NCBI GenBank assembly: GCA_031308135.1 | Contig: JAHLJT010000631.1 | Coordinates: forward strand, 174,055,282-174,119,281 | Source of the DNA: Acheta domesticus | Taxonomy: Eukaryota > Arthropoda > Insecta > Orthoptera > Gryllidae | Length of the DNA: 64,000 nucleotides | Direction of reading: 5' to 3' | Part shown: positions 35,301-46,351 of the stretch, in pieces | Layout of the letters: every line of letters begins with the position of its first letter | How positions within the stretch are numbered: position 1 is the stretch's first letter | The notes under the pieces: model-generated | The model's input: only the letters and a program-made list of their open reading frames with translations | Databases searched by the model: none | Told to the model about the DNA's origin: nothing | Program-made: the position numbers and the translations under genes

Positions 35301-36715
35301 AACGACAGAGTTTAAATATTGTAATTAGAAACTGTCAAGTATGAGAATACAAATAAACGAATTCTGAGCCACTCAGAAATAACAGAGAATAAGCAATTGA
35401 CAGTTGATAAGATCACGTCTTACTATTTTACGTCATAACATCTTACGATTGATTTTCGTATTGCAGTTATACTACATTGAGTGTCAAAAGCGATTATTTT
35501 GACACTAATTTCTGCAAAACCATTTTGAAAGGCGTGTATGGTGAGCAACATGTAGAATTGTTTCGCATTCATTTGAGGAACGTTGAATAACTTGTGCTGG
35601 GATTGTGATGCTCCATATTATTTTGTCATTCTACCAACCAAAGCATATTTGTTTGAAAACAATTTAGTATCCATGTTGCTAGAATTTAAGAAATGTATGG
35701 TCCAAAACATTTATTTAAAGAAATATTTATAAGATTTTTTCTATGATTACAAATGAGTAAGTTTAATTAAAACAGTAATACGTAAAGAGCGCTGGATCTT
35801 TGAAATTAGTTGTCCGTTGAACTTTGACGTGCAATGGCCTCACTTTAATTTTTCTATAGAAAATTCATGTTGATAGTCTATATAGTCACTATACCAGTGG
35901 TGCGTGTTGAAGCAGTTGTGTTTCAATTCTTATTATACTATTTTAATGATATGAGAAAAAGTAAATTGCTAGTGATACTACTAACTATACTGATGCACTA
36001 ACTCATATTGCTGGACGTAAAATACATCGCGGGACAACGCCGTTTTCAGCGATTCTTAACTGTTCATTCATCAAAGGAATCGTCCATTGCTCTCACCTAT
36101 AAATCACCTGCATATTACAACTCCTCTTCATTCGCTTGACTACCTTTAGATATACGCGAAGATTCGTAATCAGAAATTTATTGTATCATTAAAATGTTCT
36201 TACAATAACCATAAACACCCCTTGAGAAACTATTTGATTTTGAATTTGTATAGCAGCGGCGAATTTATTTTGTAAATCCAAGAAACCGAAGATGATTTCT
36301 AATATATTTTTCGTTTGAGTAATTGTAAAACGTTCATCAAGTGAAGTGAGAAGCCATCTTTTACACCTTTTCAGCGAAGAGCAACAGTCTAAATTCTCTG
36401 AAATAGCTCGATCTTACTTCTGAAGGAATTAAGAAAGAAAAGTAAAGAACGTGATGAAATATCAGATAGAAAATATTACTCATTCCAGTTATTCAAAAGG
36501 ACATCAAGATAGTACGATTTCTCCGACATTAAGGTGCCTTACGCCCTTAATTTCTTCTCAACAAAGATAATCCACGGATATAGATGTGTCGTCTCTGTGA
36601 CAAGCCTCATTTCTCTGACATTTACTTCAGTGTTGCACCTCAACATTGTAGCAGACGAAAAACAATAATCTCTTGACCCCCCAATATCTGCCGCAAACCC
36701 TGAGACAGCGGGCTA
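35301..36715. other. AT-rich non-coding stretch
   Basis: Nothing identifiable. Confidence 0.5.
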
Positions 36716-36719
36716 AAAC

Positions 36720-37137
36720 AAAAATCGGTGCAGAGCAGCGAAAGGGCAAGTACCTCTCGCGCCGTGCCTCGGGGCGCGGCGGCGGCGAACTATCCGGTCC
36801 ATATTTCGAGACGCAGCATTTACAGCGCGCTGCTATGAGATCGCATTCCGCGCGTGACGATGCGAATACTTGGCGCGGCTGCGCCGGCAACTGCGGGAGC
36901 GCCGCCGCTGCGCGCGCCCCGCGGCGACCGCCCGCCCGCCCGCCCACCCTGCGATGGGAGTCGCCGGCTGCGGCCGACACGCGCTCGCGCGCCCCTGCGA
37001 CCGGGGATTCCCCTCGCCAGCCCTGCGGAGCGCCGCGCCGCGCCGCGCCGGCCGCTCACTCGCCTGGAAAGTACCATCGGCGCCCCGACATTCCGCACGC
37101 CCTACGACGCCCAAACCTGCCAAAAATGGCACTTACC
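36720..37137 (-). promoter_or_regulatory. CpG island with minus-strand splice donor
   Basis: About 410 bp of CpG-rich sequence with a (GCGCC)n run near 37030-37048. At its right edge the minus strand reads AATCG|GTAAGTGCC (donor GTAAGT at 37136-37131), a good 5' splice site if the island is read leftward. No ORF in the island has a recognisable product; overlapping frames on both strands (90-156 codons) result from few stops at high GC. Confidence 0.35.
37046..37090. repeat. 45-bp duplicated segment, copy 1
   Basis: CGCCGGCCGCTCACTCGCCT and the following 25 bp to CCGACA match 37437-37481 at 40 of 45 positions. This copy is inside the CpG island. Confidence 0.7.
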
Positions 37138-37221
37138 GATTAAAGTCTACGTTATATAGAAAGTTAGATTATGTTGGGAACGTTGTTATGGTTTTCAAAA
37201 ACATCATTTTTTAATTTTACA

Positions 37222-37273
<52 letters not shown>
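37222..37273. repeat. (AT)n(GT)n microsatellite
   Basis: A compound dinucleotide run: about 9 AT units, then about 17 GT units. Its purine/pyrimidine alternation makes it prone to Z-DNA. Confidence 0.9.
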
Positions 37274-37275
<2 letters not shown>

Positions 37276-37436
37276 ATAATAAAAATAATTAAGTACATAG
37301 GAAACTTTTGTAAATATAAATTAACTTTAACGCAAGATATCGCGCACGTTTAACTCTCTGAGGAATTATTTTTGTAAGCGATTTTTCAAAATTATTGTAA
37401 ATAAAAGTTCTCGAGATGTGATAATGCGAGAAGTCT

Positions 37437-37481
37437 CGCCGGCCGCCCACTTGCCTGGGAAGTGCCATCGGCGCCCCCACA
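37437..37481. repeat. 45-bp duplicated segment, copy 2
   Basis: The second copy of the 37046-37090 segment sits in AT-rich DNA and abuts the 5' end of the SINE at 37478. On the minus strand it contains CCAGGCAAGTG, close to a GC-type splice donor. Confidence 0.65.
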
Positions 37482-37735
37482 GTGGCTCATGGAAAGCATG
37501 CTATCTTTACGGGGTGGGATCCTAGGTTCGATTCCCGGTCTGGGCAAAAATATAGCTGTGGCTTTCCATCACAATCGTTTCAATTCCTACAGATGTGTGA
37601 CGAGATATCAAGTAGGAAAAATATGATAAATACAGTGAAGGGAATACGTCATGCTCGTCACATGTCTCCATTACCCGCAGGCGTGGATATAAATAAAAAG
37701 GGGCAGTAGCCTGGGACTGGTAGCTGGCAAAAGTG
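37478..37735 (+). mobile_element. tRNA-derived SINE
   Basis: The head runs from GTGGCTCATGGAAAGCATG to GGTTCGATTCCCGGTCTGGG (B box GGTTCGATTCC near 37525), 45 bp apart as in a tRNA. The tail is unrelated to tRNA and has a GCCTGGGACTGGTAGCTGG block near 37710. A true tRNA is excluded because the acceptor and anticodon stems do not pair. The body differs from the 33060/61793 family. Confidence 0.6.
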
Positions 37736-37919
37736 GAATTAATCTCACCCTAAAATGTGAAAAACGTGCATACATATGTATATATACGTGCATAATTAAA
37801 TAAAAATATAAGTAGAAATAAACTTATTTGTAAGTTAACATACACGTCTAACTTTCCCAAACACTATTTTCGAGAAAGATATTTCATAAGAATTTTAGGT
37901 TAAAAATTAATGAATATTT

Positions 37920-38728
37920 TTCAAAATCGAAGAGCTTCAACTCCAGGCCAGATATACGAAGGTTTCTTCAATTTGTAAAATATCCTACGCATGGTTTAGG
38001 CGCTAGACTTGTTCACATACATCAGACAGACGGACGGACAGACGGACGGACAGACGGACGGACAGACGGACGGACAGACGGACGGACAGACGGACGGACA
38101 GACGGACGGACAGACGGACGGACAGACGGACGGACAGACGGACGGACAGACGGACGGACAGACGGACGGACAGACGGACGGACAGACGGACGGACAGACG
38201 GACGGACAGACGGACGGACAGACGGACGGACAGACGGACGGACGGACGGACAGACGGACGGACAGACGGACGGGCAGACGGACGGACAGACGGACGGACA
38301 GACGGACGGACAGACGGACGGACAGACGGACGGGCAGACGGACGGACAGACGGACGGACAGACGGACGGATGGACAGACGGACAGATAGACATACAGACA
38401 GACGGACGGACGGACGGACGAACTGACGAACGGACGGACGGACCGATGGACGGACGGATGAGCAGACGGACAGACAGACGGACGGACGATTTGCCTCAGT
38501 TGGTTTTTCGGTATCAAGGACATACAAAACAGGAATTATGACTACACCACGTGTTAGATGATTTTTTTCTTAATTTTGCAATTGGATTTATCCGTTTTGT
38601 CGTTATCAGGGCCCGATAATGAATTTTTCTGCCGAAAATCCGCTTTTTTTCGCGCAACGTTACGTAACGTTCCCTACACTACGTATATTATTCCGTATAG
38701 ACATACGTACGTATAAAGGAAAGTAAAA
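37920..38728 (+). mobile_element. Family A repeat carrying an expanded 12-bp array
   Basis: The left part (AATTTGTAAAATATCCTACG, CATGGTTTAGGCGCTAG) and right part (TTGGTTTTTCGGTATCAAGG, ACTACACCACGTGTTAGA, ATCAGGGCCCGATAATG, TTTTTCTGCCGAAAATCCGC, then TACGTA-rich sequence ending GGAAAGTAAAA) match the inverse copy at 48682-49035 and the plus copies at 14440 and 40096. The array at 38024-38488 lies between the CGCTAG and TCGGTATCA blocks, exactly where other copies have a few GACGGACGG bases. Confidence 0.7.
38024..38488 (+). repeat. (GACGGACGGACA)n minisatellite, ~465 bp
   Basis: A 12-bp unit, itself made of 4-bp GACG/GACA steps, repeats with almost no change from about 38028 to 38235. After that the array degrades (GGGCAG, GATGGACAG, GATAGACATACAG and GAACTGACGAACGG variants) towards its right end. 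Twelve is divisible by three and no stop codons occur, so all frames are open: DGQT repeats on the plus strand and CPSV-, RLSV- or RPSV-type repeats on the minus strand. Those 120-175-codon frames are not genes. Confidence 0.95.
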
Positions 38729-39344
38729 AAGTATCTTAAGTATGCTTACTGAGTGGCCTAAAATTGCAGAATTACAATCGCCTCAATTATATGTTTCGGC
38801 ATATAATACAAAATCTGAGCGAATAGAAGCATACTTATTAACTTTTGAACAAACGTAGCAAAAATAATGTGTCGGCTGCTGTAGAGTACGTAAATTTCGT
38901 TTGACGATGTTATGTCGGTTTATACGAATTTTAACAGAAAACTAGTGGTGCTTCCAACGCACATGCTTTCTCGCTCTGCTTCTATACGGTCCTTTTTGCT
39001 ATTCCACTATTTCATAAAGCAGAAAAAGTGTATTATACCAGCAAACCTTTTCGGTACCAAGGTCCGACAACCGAAACTCAAATTCAATGAAACGGCACTT
39101 ATACCACTACGCAACACCAACACCGTCACTGTCGAACAGAACCATGAAAGAATAGAACCGACCTATAAAATGGTTAATGCATGATTAAGAAACAATTGAT
39201 ACGATGGCAAAACGCTTTACAAATACAAGAGAAGTAAACAATTGTTAAAAGTTAATTATTTGAACAAATATATACAGACATTTCCAGGACATTTATCGTA
39301 ATTACTTATATTTTAGTCAAAACGTAATTCTATCGCTTTTATCA

Positions 39345-39412
39345 TTAGGAGCCGGTAATTTTCAACATGCCAAAAACGTGTCTTTCAAACATGACCAAGA
39401 AAGGCAGCTATA
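39345..39412 (+). repeat. Direct repeat, copy 1
   Basis: The block TTAGGAGCCGGTAATTTTCAA through CATGACCAAGAAAGGC recurs at 39925-39994 with few changes (TTAGGAAGCCGGTAATTGTCA and onward). The pair, ~580 bp apart, may flank an inserted segment that includes the SINE head. Confidence 0.75.
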
Positions 39413-39719
39413 AATCGCATTACAAAGTATTCGTAATGCTAGAAAGTAATAATCATTTCTGAACCGTTAGGGATTGTATGTTTATCGCATGCCTTCTGGT
39501 TATATTGTATTACAATTTAACGTTAAAATGCTCATAATTTTACTTAAATTGGTTCATACAGATATATACTAGACAACGGTGGATTTGACATGTCATACGC
39601 TTCAGAAATCGAATAACAGAGTTGAAAAATTGTTTAAAAAACGCAGTTAGGGAAAACACAGACAAGTCCTGTCTATTTATCTCTATTGAATCTATTCGTG
39701 AGTAGAAGTACTTCAAATG

Positions 39720-39872
39720 ATTTTCAATAAAGTATCTATACTCTTCAGTGTTTTTTTCCTGCAACATCACATTCATCAAATTAAAATTCCCCACGGGGGA
39801 TCGAACTCGGTACTTTCCTTACTGAAGATCTCAACCCGAAGGTGCATTAACCAACCGCGGTACGAGACCGAC
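39720..39872 (-). mobile_element. tRNA-derived SINE head
   Basis: On the minus strand an A-box-like TACCGCGGTTGGTTAATGC is followed about 55 bp later by the B box GAGTTCGATCCCC, then CGTGGGGAATTTTAATTTGA, which is not tRNA sequence. The stems do not close as a tRNA, so this is a SINE or tRNA relic. The 3' end is not defined. Confidence 0.5.
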
Positions 39873-39924
39873 CGACGAACAACTGCTAATATTTCATTCA
39901 AAACGATCTTGTATCAGTTCTCTT

Positions 39925-39994
39925 ATTAGGAAGCCGGTAATTGTCAACATGCGAAAAACATGTCTTTCAAAAAACATGACCAAGAAAGGCCGCG
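39925..39994 (+). repeat. Direct repeat, copy 2
   Basis: The second copy of the 39345-39412 block, differing by small indels (an extra AAA before CATGACC) and substitutions. Confidence 0.75.
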
Positions 39995-40095
39995 GTGAAC
40001 GATTTACTCCGCATAATTTATCGGATGATCGGCATTTGGAAAATAACTACTGCGAGAAAGTATGTGCCATTCTATAACACCACTAGTTTATTTAT

Positions 40096-40826
40096 ATATT
40101 TACCTTTCCTTCTCACACACGTGCAGAAAATTTAAAGAAAAAATTTGGAGCGGTTTTTGAGAAATTTTTTTTGTCAATTTGAATCGCAATTTACGCAAAA
40201 ACTATTCGTTTTTCCAAAAAATGCTACATGACCTTATTTGAAGTGCTAATTTTGTACAACCGACTTTGCCTGAAGCGAAAATCTCTATCTTCAATTTTCC
40301 AGTTTTTAAACAGTTTTTTGCAATTTTCGAAAAATAGGGCCTATAAACGAAAATGATGCCTACGTCATTCCCTTCAACGTTCTTCGCACTATTCATTAAC
40401 AAAATATAATCAAAAAATTTGGAGCCATTTTTTTAATTTACAAAATCTCAAAATGGGCTTCATGTAAAGTATACTCAAATACTTAGATATCGGTTTCAAA
40501 TTCAAGAGGCCTTGAGACGAGTAAAAACCATCGGGGAATATCAATATTGAAGAAAATCGACCGAACGGTTTAGGCGCTAGCGTTGACGACAGACGGACGG
40601 AATGCCGTCAATCGATTTTGAAGTATGAAGAAGCAACAAATCATAGATTTTGACTACACCACGAGATAGAGGATTTTTTTTTCTAAAGTTAGCAACAGGT
40701 TTTATGCACTTTTTTGTCACCAGACCCCTGCTATAAGAGATTTTCTGGCGAAAATTCCCCGTTTTCCGCCGCACGATTACATAACTTTCTCTTCTTACGA
40801 AGTATTCGTAAGGCAAGAAAGTAAAA
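40096..40826 (+). mobile_element. Family A repeat, near full body
   Basis: It has all the family blocks in order: ATTTACGCAAAAACTATTCG, TTTTTGCAATTTTCGAAAAA, a TTCATGTAAAGTATAC block, ATCGGTTTCAAATTCAAGAG, TTGAAGAAAATCGACCGAAC, GGTTTAGGCGCTAGCGTTGA, the short seed GACAGACGGACGGAATGCCG, TTTTGACTACACCACGAG, GTCACCAGACCCCTGCTATA, ATAACTTTCTCTTC and the terminal AAGAAAGTAAAA. It encodes no protein. The best reference copy of the family in this window. Confidence 0.7.
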
Positions 40827-41640
40827 ATATTTTTCTATCTTTCCATAATAGTGGATAGATTTATTGCTTTTTAATTGACAAGGGAAGTAATTGGTTCAAA
40901 ATATAGAAGTAATTTTAAAGACCTCTTATAATAATTCACAAAACAAGTTTGTTTATGTGTTGTTTGTTTTACGGTGTCTTTATTTAACTATTAAATTTTA
41001 CTTTCACTATTGTAGTAATAATAAGCTTTTCCTGGAATGCTTTCTAACATTTATAATTTCTAATGGTGACGTTTAATTACATCAAACAAAGATACATTTT
41101 CTTAATGACAAATGATATTAACCGTTTCTCATTTCCAAAATATTTATACAATGATCTCCAACAAAATAAAACTAACTATCCAATTATAGTTTTAAAAAAG
41201 CTAGTGCAAATATAGCCTACAAATATTTATTTTTAAACCAACGAATTTATTAAATTTATGTGTCAGCACACGTCCACTGTAAAAAGAAAAAATACAGCAA
41301 TGCCAAATTGTCCTATAATTTTCATTACTTTGACTTTAAATAACTCAAAATACCAGTTTCTTATATTGTCCGTCAGTTTGATTACTGTTTCTGAGAGGGA
41401 AAACTAAACCCAACAAGTGATTTGAACCGAATAATTCGATACAATATTAGAGATACTATTATATCTTTTTTATCTATAATATCTCAATTAACTTGTACTC
41501 CAATAATCTCTCTATAATATCTCAATTATCTCATATTACGAGATGGAATGTTCGAAAATGTCAGCGTGCACAATTTATTTATTTTTGCTGTTTAAAACCC
41601 GTCAAGAGCTAAGGCCATTGAAGCCTATGACTAACCATTA
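40827..41640. other. AT-rich non-coding stretch
   Basis: Nothing identifiable. A short duplication, CTATAATATCTCAATTA, occurs at about 41474 and 41512. Confidence 0.5.
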
Positions 41641-41830
41641 AATGAATAGAAAGAGATATAATGATTATGTGAATAATGATGGTGGAACGTGAAATCGGTA
41701 AAAAGGGAGAACCTGTAAAAAATTTGCCGAGAGCTCGCTCCCCCCCCACCGAACCCCCACAAATTCCCAATGCCTTGAGAGGGAATCGAACTCCGATACA
41801 AAGGCTGGAGGGCATACGATGAGCAACTAA
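41641..41830 (-). mobile_element. tRNA-derived SINE
   Basis: On the minus strand, TTAGTTGCTCATCGTATGCC and the B box GGAGTTCGATTCCCTC form a tRNA-like head. The body has GGGGGGGAGCGAGCTCTCGG, ACAGGTTCTCCCTTTTTACC and ACGTTCCACCATCATTATTC. Its 5' end overlaps the left arm of the hairpin at 41821. Family unknown. Confidence 0.5.
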
Positions 41831-42073
41831 TCAAAACGCATGTTGTCACCTAGTGGAAAAAATTGGGTTTGATATGAAATCGTGTAGTTTTGTTAATACA
41901 TTCTACACTCTTCTGCTTTCAGATTTCTTAAACACGCATTTTAACACATTAAATTAAATGCATTTTGAGAAAATCTGAAAGCAAGAACGTTTAGAAAGCA
42001 TTAAAAACTAAAAGATTTCATATCAAACTCAATTTTCCCACTAGTGGACAGCATGCACTTTGATTAGTTGCTC
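41821..42073. mobile_element. Foldback hairpin element
   Basis: The left arm (GAGCAACTAATCAAAACGCA, CACCTAGTGGAAAAAATTGG, GTTTGATATGAAAT) and right arm (ATTTCATATCAAACTC, TTTTCCCACTAGTGG, GTGCATGCTGTCC as its complement, GATTAGTTGCTC) are inverted. Inner AAATGCATT-type and TCTGAAAGCA segments pair as well. Length 253 bp, no ORF. Confidence 0.7.
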
Positions 42074-45000
42074 CTTATATGTGCAAGCAATTTATTACAC
42101 CACGAACCCCTCTGCATGTATAAGGTGGAGAGAGTTTCAACACAGCAACTAAACCACATTCACGGAAAGTTAGATTCAAATGATGACCAGGGAGAAAAAA
42201 AACCTTTGTGTCCTCAGTTTTTGAAGTTTCGAGCAAGAACCATGCACTGAGACAATGTTAAGTTCTCAATAAGAGTTGTTAGAAAGACACATCTTGAATT
42301 CTTTTTTCTTTTTTAATATTAGTAAGTATATATTTACACAGCAAATAAAATAGTCCAAGTTTTGACCAGCTGATTATCGTTGTCAACAGTCAATTTAAAT
42401 AAAACTTTCTTTCAATATTAATATTATTTATTATTCTTGGTCATGGTAAAATGAAATGCTAATCTTAAAAGACGTTCAACAGATTTGTGGAAATAAAACA
42501 ACTCAATTCACCAAGCATCCCAAAGTAGGGATGTATGCTTTACAAGTACCTATTTGCAGTTCGATACTCGTACACCATCATTACTCCTCCCTTTTTTTGG
42601 ACTGGAGTAGCGTACCTTGTCTACATGAATTTTTTAAGACTCTTCTTTACAGAAATCTTTGTTCAATACAACATTCATTAGTGATATGCATGATTTTTGT
42701 AGAGAAAAATGTTTACCTAATCTAATTTAAAAGCAAAGTTTACATTTAGAATATGTCTATTGAGTTAGTAAGTTTATTTACTGTTGTCCAGAAAGTTAAA
42801 GGGAAGGTTTACATTATGATTGTATTTTCTTTGGTACTTAGTGTTAGTTCTGATATCTTTGCATATAGTAAGTATTCCTAAATCGTTATTTAGTGTAGAA
42901 TTGTGCACTTACCAAGGTACACCTGGTATTTTGAGTACTGCTTATGGGCCAAATTTGCAATATCTCTATTGTGAACTGGTGATTCCCATAGCTGTATTCC
43001 GTAATTTTGTGTTGGTTTCATTATTGTTTTGTAAAAGAGAACTTTGTGACACAAAGACACAGGAAATCATTAGTTAGTCAGTCATGCAATGTGTGACAGT
43101 CGTAAATGTGGTTATTTTCTGTAAATGTATGATAATGTATAGCTTTGAAATAATCCTTTGGACTATGGTAAATACGTGAATTAAGGCGAAATATGGTTTT
43201 TATTCAGGTGGCCTTTTGAAGCGCTTCATTGTAGATATGATCAGCCGGCATTGATGCGCTGTTGTTGGAACGATTTATGCAGCTTGACTCAAAAGCTTTA
43301 CAAATTTTCTGACTCTTTGTGCCGGTTTTCGTGAAGTAAAAAAAATATGTGTGTATTCAGCTAATATACTAGCAATCTAGGTACAAGTATCCGCAGGTTC
43401 AGTACCTGCTGTGAACGGTTGAATGCTAAAAGTCAAGAACGCTTAGATCAGAAACATTAGATCTGATACGATTAAGATAGGCGGGAGCTCATATTAATTA
43501 GAAAAATCTATCAGAGGTAGGTTTCTTGAAGAATGAAATACGAAAAGAAGAGCAGAAATTTAATTTTGTATAATAATTCCAATAGATATACATTGAAAAA
43601 CTCTTGCTGTCCTACGTGGATGAATACTGAAGTATCTTAAACCATACGTTTGTACCCTTTACTTATAATATTAACATTACGAACTTCTTGTTTCTTCATT
43701 GCGTTCTATTGCACAATATGCGGAGAAATTCTCTTTTCTAACAACGTTGACAACCAGAAGTTAAATTATGGGGTCGACATAACGTCGCGTACCCAGAAGA
43801 CCTCCAAGAATTTTGCCATTTACCTCTGACTGAGATAGTGAGAGATATAGCATATTAATATTGCATCGAATATTCAGGTGATAATCACATATCCTTCGAT
43901 AACAGTAATTACAGTAGTAGTAAAGATAATTAAAAATCAATTTTGATTGTATTATTTATTCACCTCCAAATGATGAAAACTTAAAAATTTTATTACAATT
44001 TTTTATTTTACAACTTTGCCTTTTCCAAACCTTTTGACTGGGTAATTGAAACTTTATTCACCTATAATACTGAAACAGCTTTTTATTTCAAACATTCTCT
44101 CCATCAACCTCTCATTTCTTCTTTCGTCTCATTAACTTCACGGCAGTTGCATCTCTCATGCTGATTCCCAATGTAACATGTCTCCTCATACATCCTGAAA
44201 TATCCTCGTTCCGCTTCACATTAACTCTGTTAACTACTTCGAGTCTTCGTCGTCTGTATCTAATGGCAAGCTTGTTTCCGTTACTAATCAACTTATCCGG
44301 TCTCCACCCAGGAGCAATTTTAGGTCTCAGAAAACTTCTAGAACTGGGTTTCAAAAATGTAATTTAGTTTGTTAGATCTACGATACAGTCCTGGGTGCTG
44401 TTTCAGAAGAAAGAAAAAAAATCTGTGTAAGGTTTCCTGGTACACACACTCGCGTATATAAACCCATTCACATTGCAACAGAATTAATTGAATCAGGATA
44501 GCAGTAAACAGTAGATGCAGTGAAAAGGGAGAATATATGAAAAATGAAACTTTTAGAGATAGAAATAATATACAGTTAGAATCCTCAAAAAAGTGTTAAA
44601 GGATGAAAAATAAAAACCAACCTTTACTTTTATGCCATTACACAATATTTAATGTCATTACTACACTATTTTTACTCAATTTTGTAAGGTAATAAATAGT
44701 AATATAATGTATGCACTATACTATATTTTAAATATTAAAATTTACTATAAATTTTACTTTTCGAAACAATAATTTCTGCGACACTATTTCTTCTTTACCA
44801 TCTGATTCTAGTGATTTGTTTCCTAACCAACCCAAATAATTTATTTCTAGATTACACAATTTTCTATGAGCGTTTTTGACCACACTCTTTGAGAAATATA
44901 TTATAAAGGCAAATTCACAACATTGATTTATTCACTGAAGATAATGGAAGACGTAAGTTGGAATTACGTCAGAAAACATACCTCACCAAAAACAAAAATG

Positions 45001-45650
45001 GATGAGTATGAATATTTTGATATCATCAGAAGTTTCTGAAGGCCTACTTGTGGATCGCTGACTTCGTAATTTGTGCGCTCCAAAGGAAATTTTGTGAATG
45101 ACATGTTATTGAGCAGCTAAAGAGTGATTTACAATTTCGAAGAAATGATTACTTCCCTACTTTACTATTTTGAAAAATGCTTTGAGAAAGTAATTCTATT
45201 TTTAGACATCGTAATTTTTATTCATTAATAAAACATTTTATATGTAGCCATTGCAATATTACAGCCATTAAAATACAATCAATAATTGCGTAATTAAAGA
45301 GGAAAGCCGACCGCCGACGAAGTGACTACCGTTCCATGTTTTATCGGGAACGCGTGTATCAAGGACAACGTTTCTTGGATCAATACTGTTCGTTAAGAGA
45401 GCCAATTAAAAAAGAATTGTATTTTTTTAGAACCCTGCATTTGAACAAACAGAATTATTTCATTTGTACTACATAGTGAAATGAGGGAACCATTCAGCTG
45501 ATATCTAACTCACAACTTAATGAATTCATAAAAAAGACAAAAAGAGCTGGAAGAGGAAGTCTTTAAATATCCTTGACCCCCAGAGAGAATTACAAAGTTC
45601 AGGGGTTTCCAAATAACGAGCTCCTTGCCAGTATCTGGCTTGCAAACCCT
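42074..45650. other. AT-rich non-coding stretch
   Basis: No gene is supported. A weak B-box-like GGTTCAGTACC near 43398 and GTTCGATACTCG near 42558 may be very old SINE pieces. A minus-strand 80-codon Arg-rich frame at 44112-44354 has no recognisable motif. Confidence 0.45.
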
Positions 45651-45651
45651 T

Positions 45652-46351
45652 TTTACTTTCTCGCTACGGGAAAGAGAAAGTTATGTAAGGGTACGCGAAA
45701 AATCGGCGAATGTTCGGCAGAAAACTCTTATTGCAGGTCTCTGGTAACGAAAAAGAGAATAAGTCTAGTTGATAAATTTAGGGGAAAATCCTCTAACACC
45801 TCTAGTCAGAATCAATGTTTTGTACGTCTTTGATACCAAAAAATCGAATGACGGCGAAACGTCTGTCTGTCCGTCCGTCTATCCCTTTGTGAATAAGCGT
45901 TTAAACCGTTCAGTCGATTTTCTTCAAAATTGATAACCTATAATTGATCTGGCTGATGTAGCGGACCCTGAAATTTCAAACCGATTTTAATTTTTGGGTG
46001 TACTTTACATGAAGTCCCTGGGACATTTTCCAAGTTTTCAAACGGCTCCATCGTTTTGTATTAAATTTTGGTTTTGAATAGAGTATAAGACGTTTAAGAG
46101 AAAGGTGCAGCTTTCATGTTCGTTAAAAACACCGATTTTTCTAACATTGGAAAAGATCAAAATTTTGTTCAGTCTTCCTGCAAATAAAATATTAAAGATA
46201 GAGACATTTTCCCTTAATAAAACGTGTTCGTTAAAGATAGATTTTTAATTAAATTCATGTACAATTTTTCAAAATTTTTCATACTTTTCGCGTAATTTTC
46301 CGTGAAAGTACGGTTGAGAAAGTACGTGATATTTTAGCACCACTAGTTTAT
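45652..46351 (-). mobile_element. Family A repeat, near full copy, inverted
   Basis: Read on the minus strand it starts AACTAGTGGTGCTAAAATAT with CACGTACTTTCTC and ends GTAGCGAGAAAGTAAAA. It has all body blocks of the 40096 copy. Its seed region on the plus strand reads GTCTGTCTGTCCGTCCGTCT (near 45861), that is, about five 4-bp GACG/GACA steps, more than the 40590 seed and far fewer than the 38 kb array. Confidence 0.72.

Larger units (their letters stand above)
38939..40091. mobile_element. Element bounded by family A inverted termini
   Basis: AACTAGTGGTGCTTCC...ACATGCTTTCTCGC (38939-38973) and GCGAGAAAGTATGTGCCATTC...ACACCACTAGTTT (40049-40091) are inverted, giving ~35-40-bp terminal repeats 1.15 kb apart. 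The interior has no transposase. It has a tRNA-SINE (39780-39872) and a ~70-bp direct repeat (39345-39412 and 39925-39994). It could be a non-autonomous DNA transposon, or two unrelated ends in chance inverted order. Confidence 0.5.

Noticed and set aside
36627..37214. Seven overlapping frames of 92-156 codons on both strands
   Set aside because: Same reason: GC-rich island. None has a recognisable domain or consistent codon pattern.
37478..37550. Possible tRNA gene (good B box)
   Set aside because: Acceptor and anticodon stems do not pair, and a non-tRNA body follows; a SINE head is the better reading.
38024..38488. CRISPR-like array
   Set aside because: Direct head-to-tail 12-bp units without spacers, in a eukaryotic context; it is a minisatellite.
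37996..38527. Open frames of 120-175 codons on both strands encoding DGQT-, CPSV-, RLSV- and RPSV-type repeats
   Set aside because: They are translations of the stop-free 12-bp satellite in every frame, with no start context, splice structure or unique sequence.
39780..39872. Possible tRNA gene on the minus strand
   Set aside because: A and B boxes are present but the cloverleaf does not close and the spacing is too long.
43380..43420. B-box-like GCAGGTTCAGTACCTGC
   Set aside because: It is a small self-complementary stretch without an A box or body; no second copy seen.
44112..44354. Arg-rich 80-codon minus-strand frame, considered as a LINE C-terminus
   Set aside because: It lacks the WYGH and RM blocks seen in the 29 kb relic; not enough to assign.
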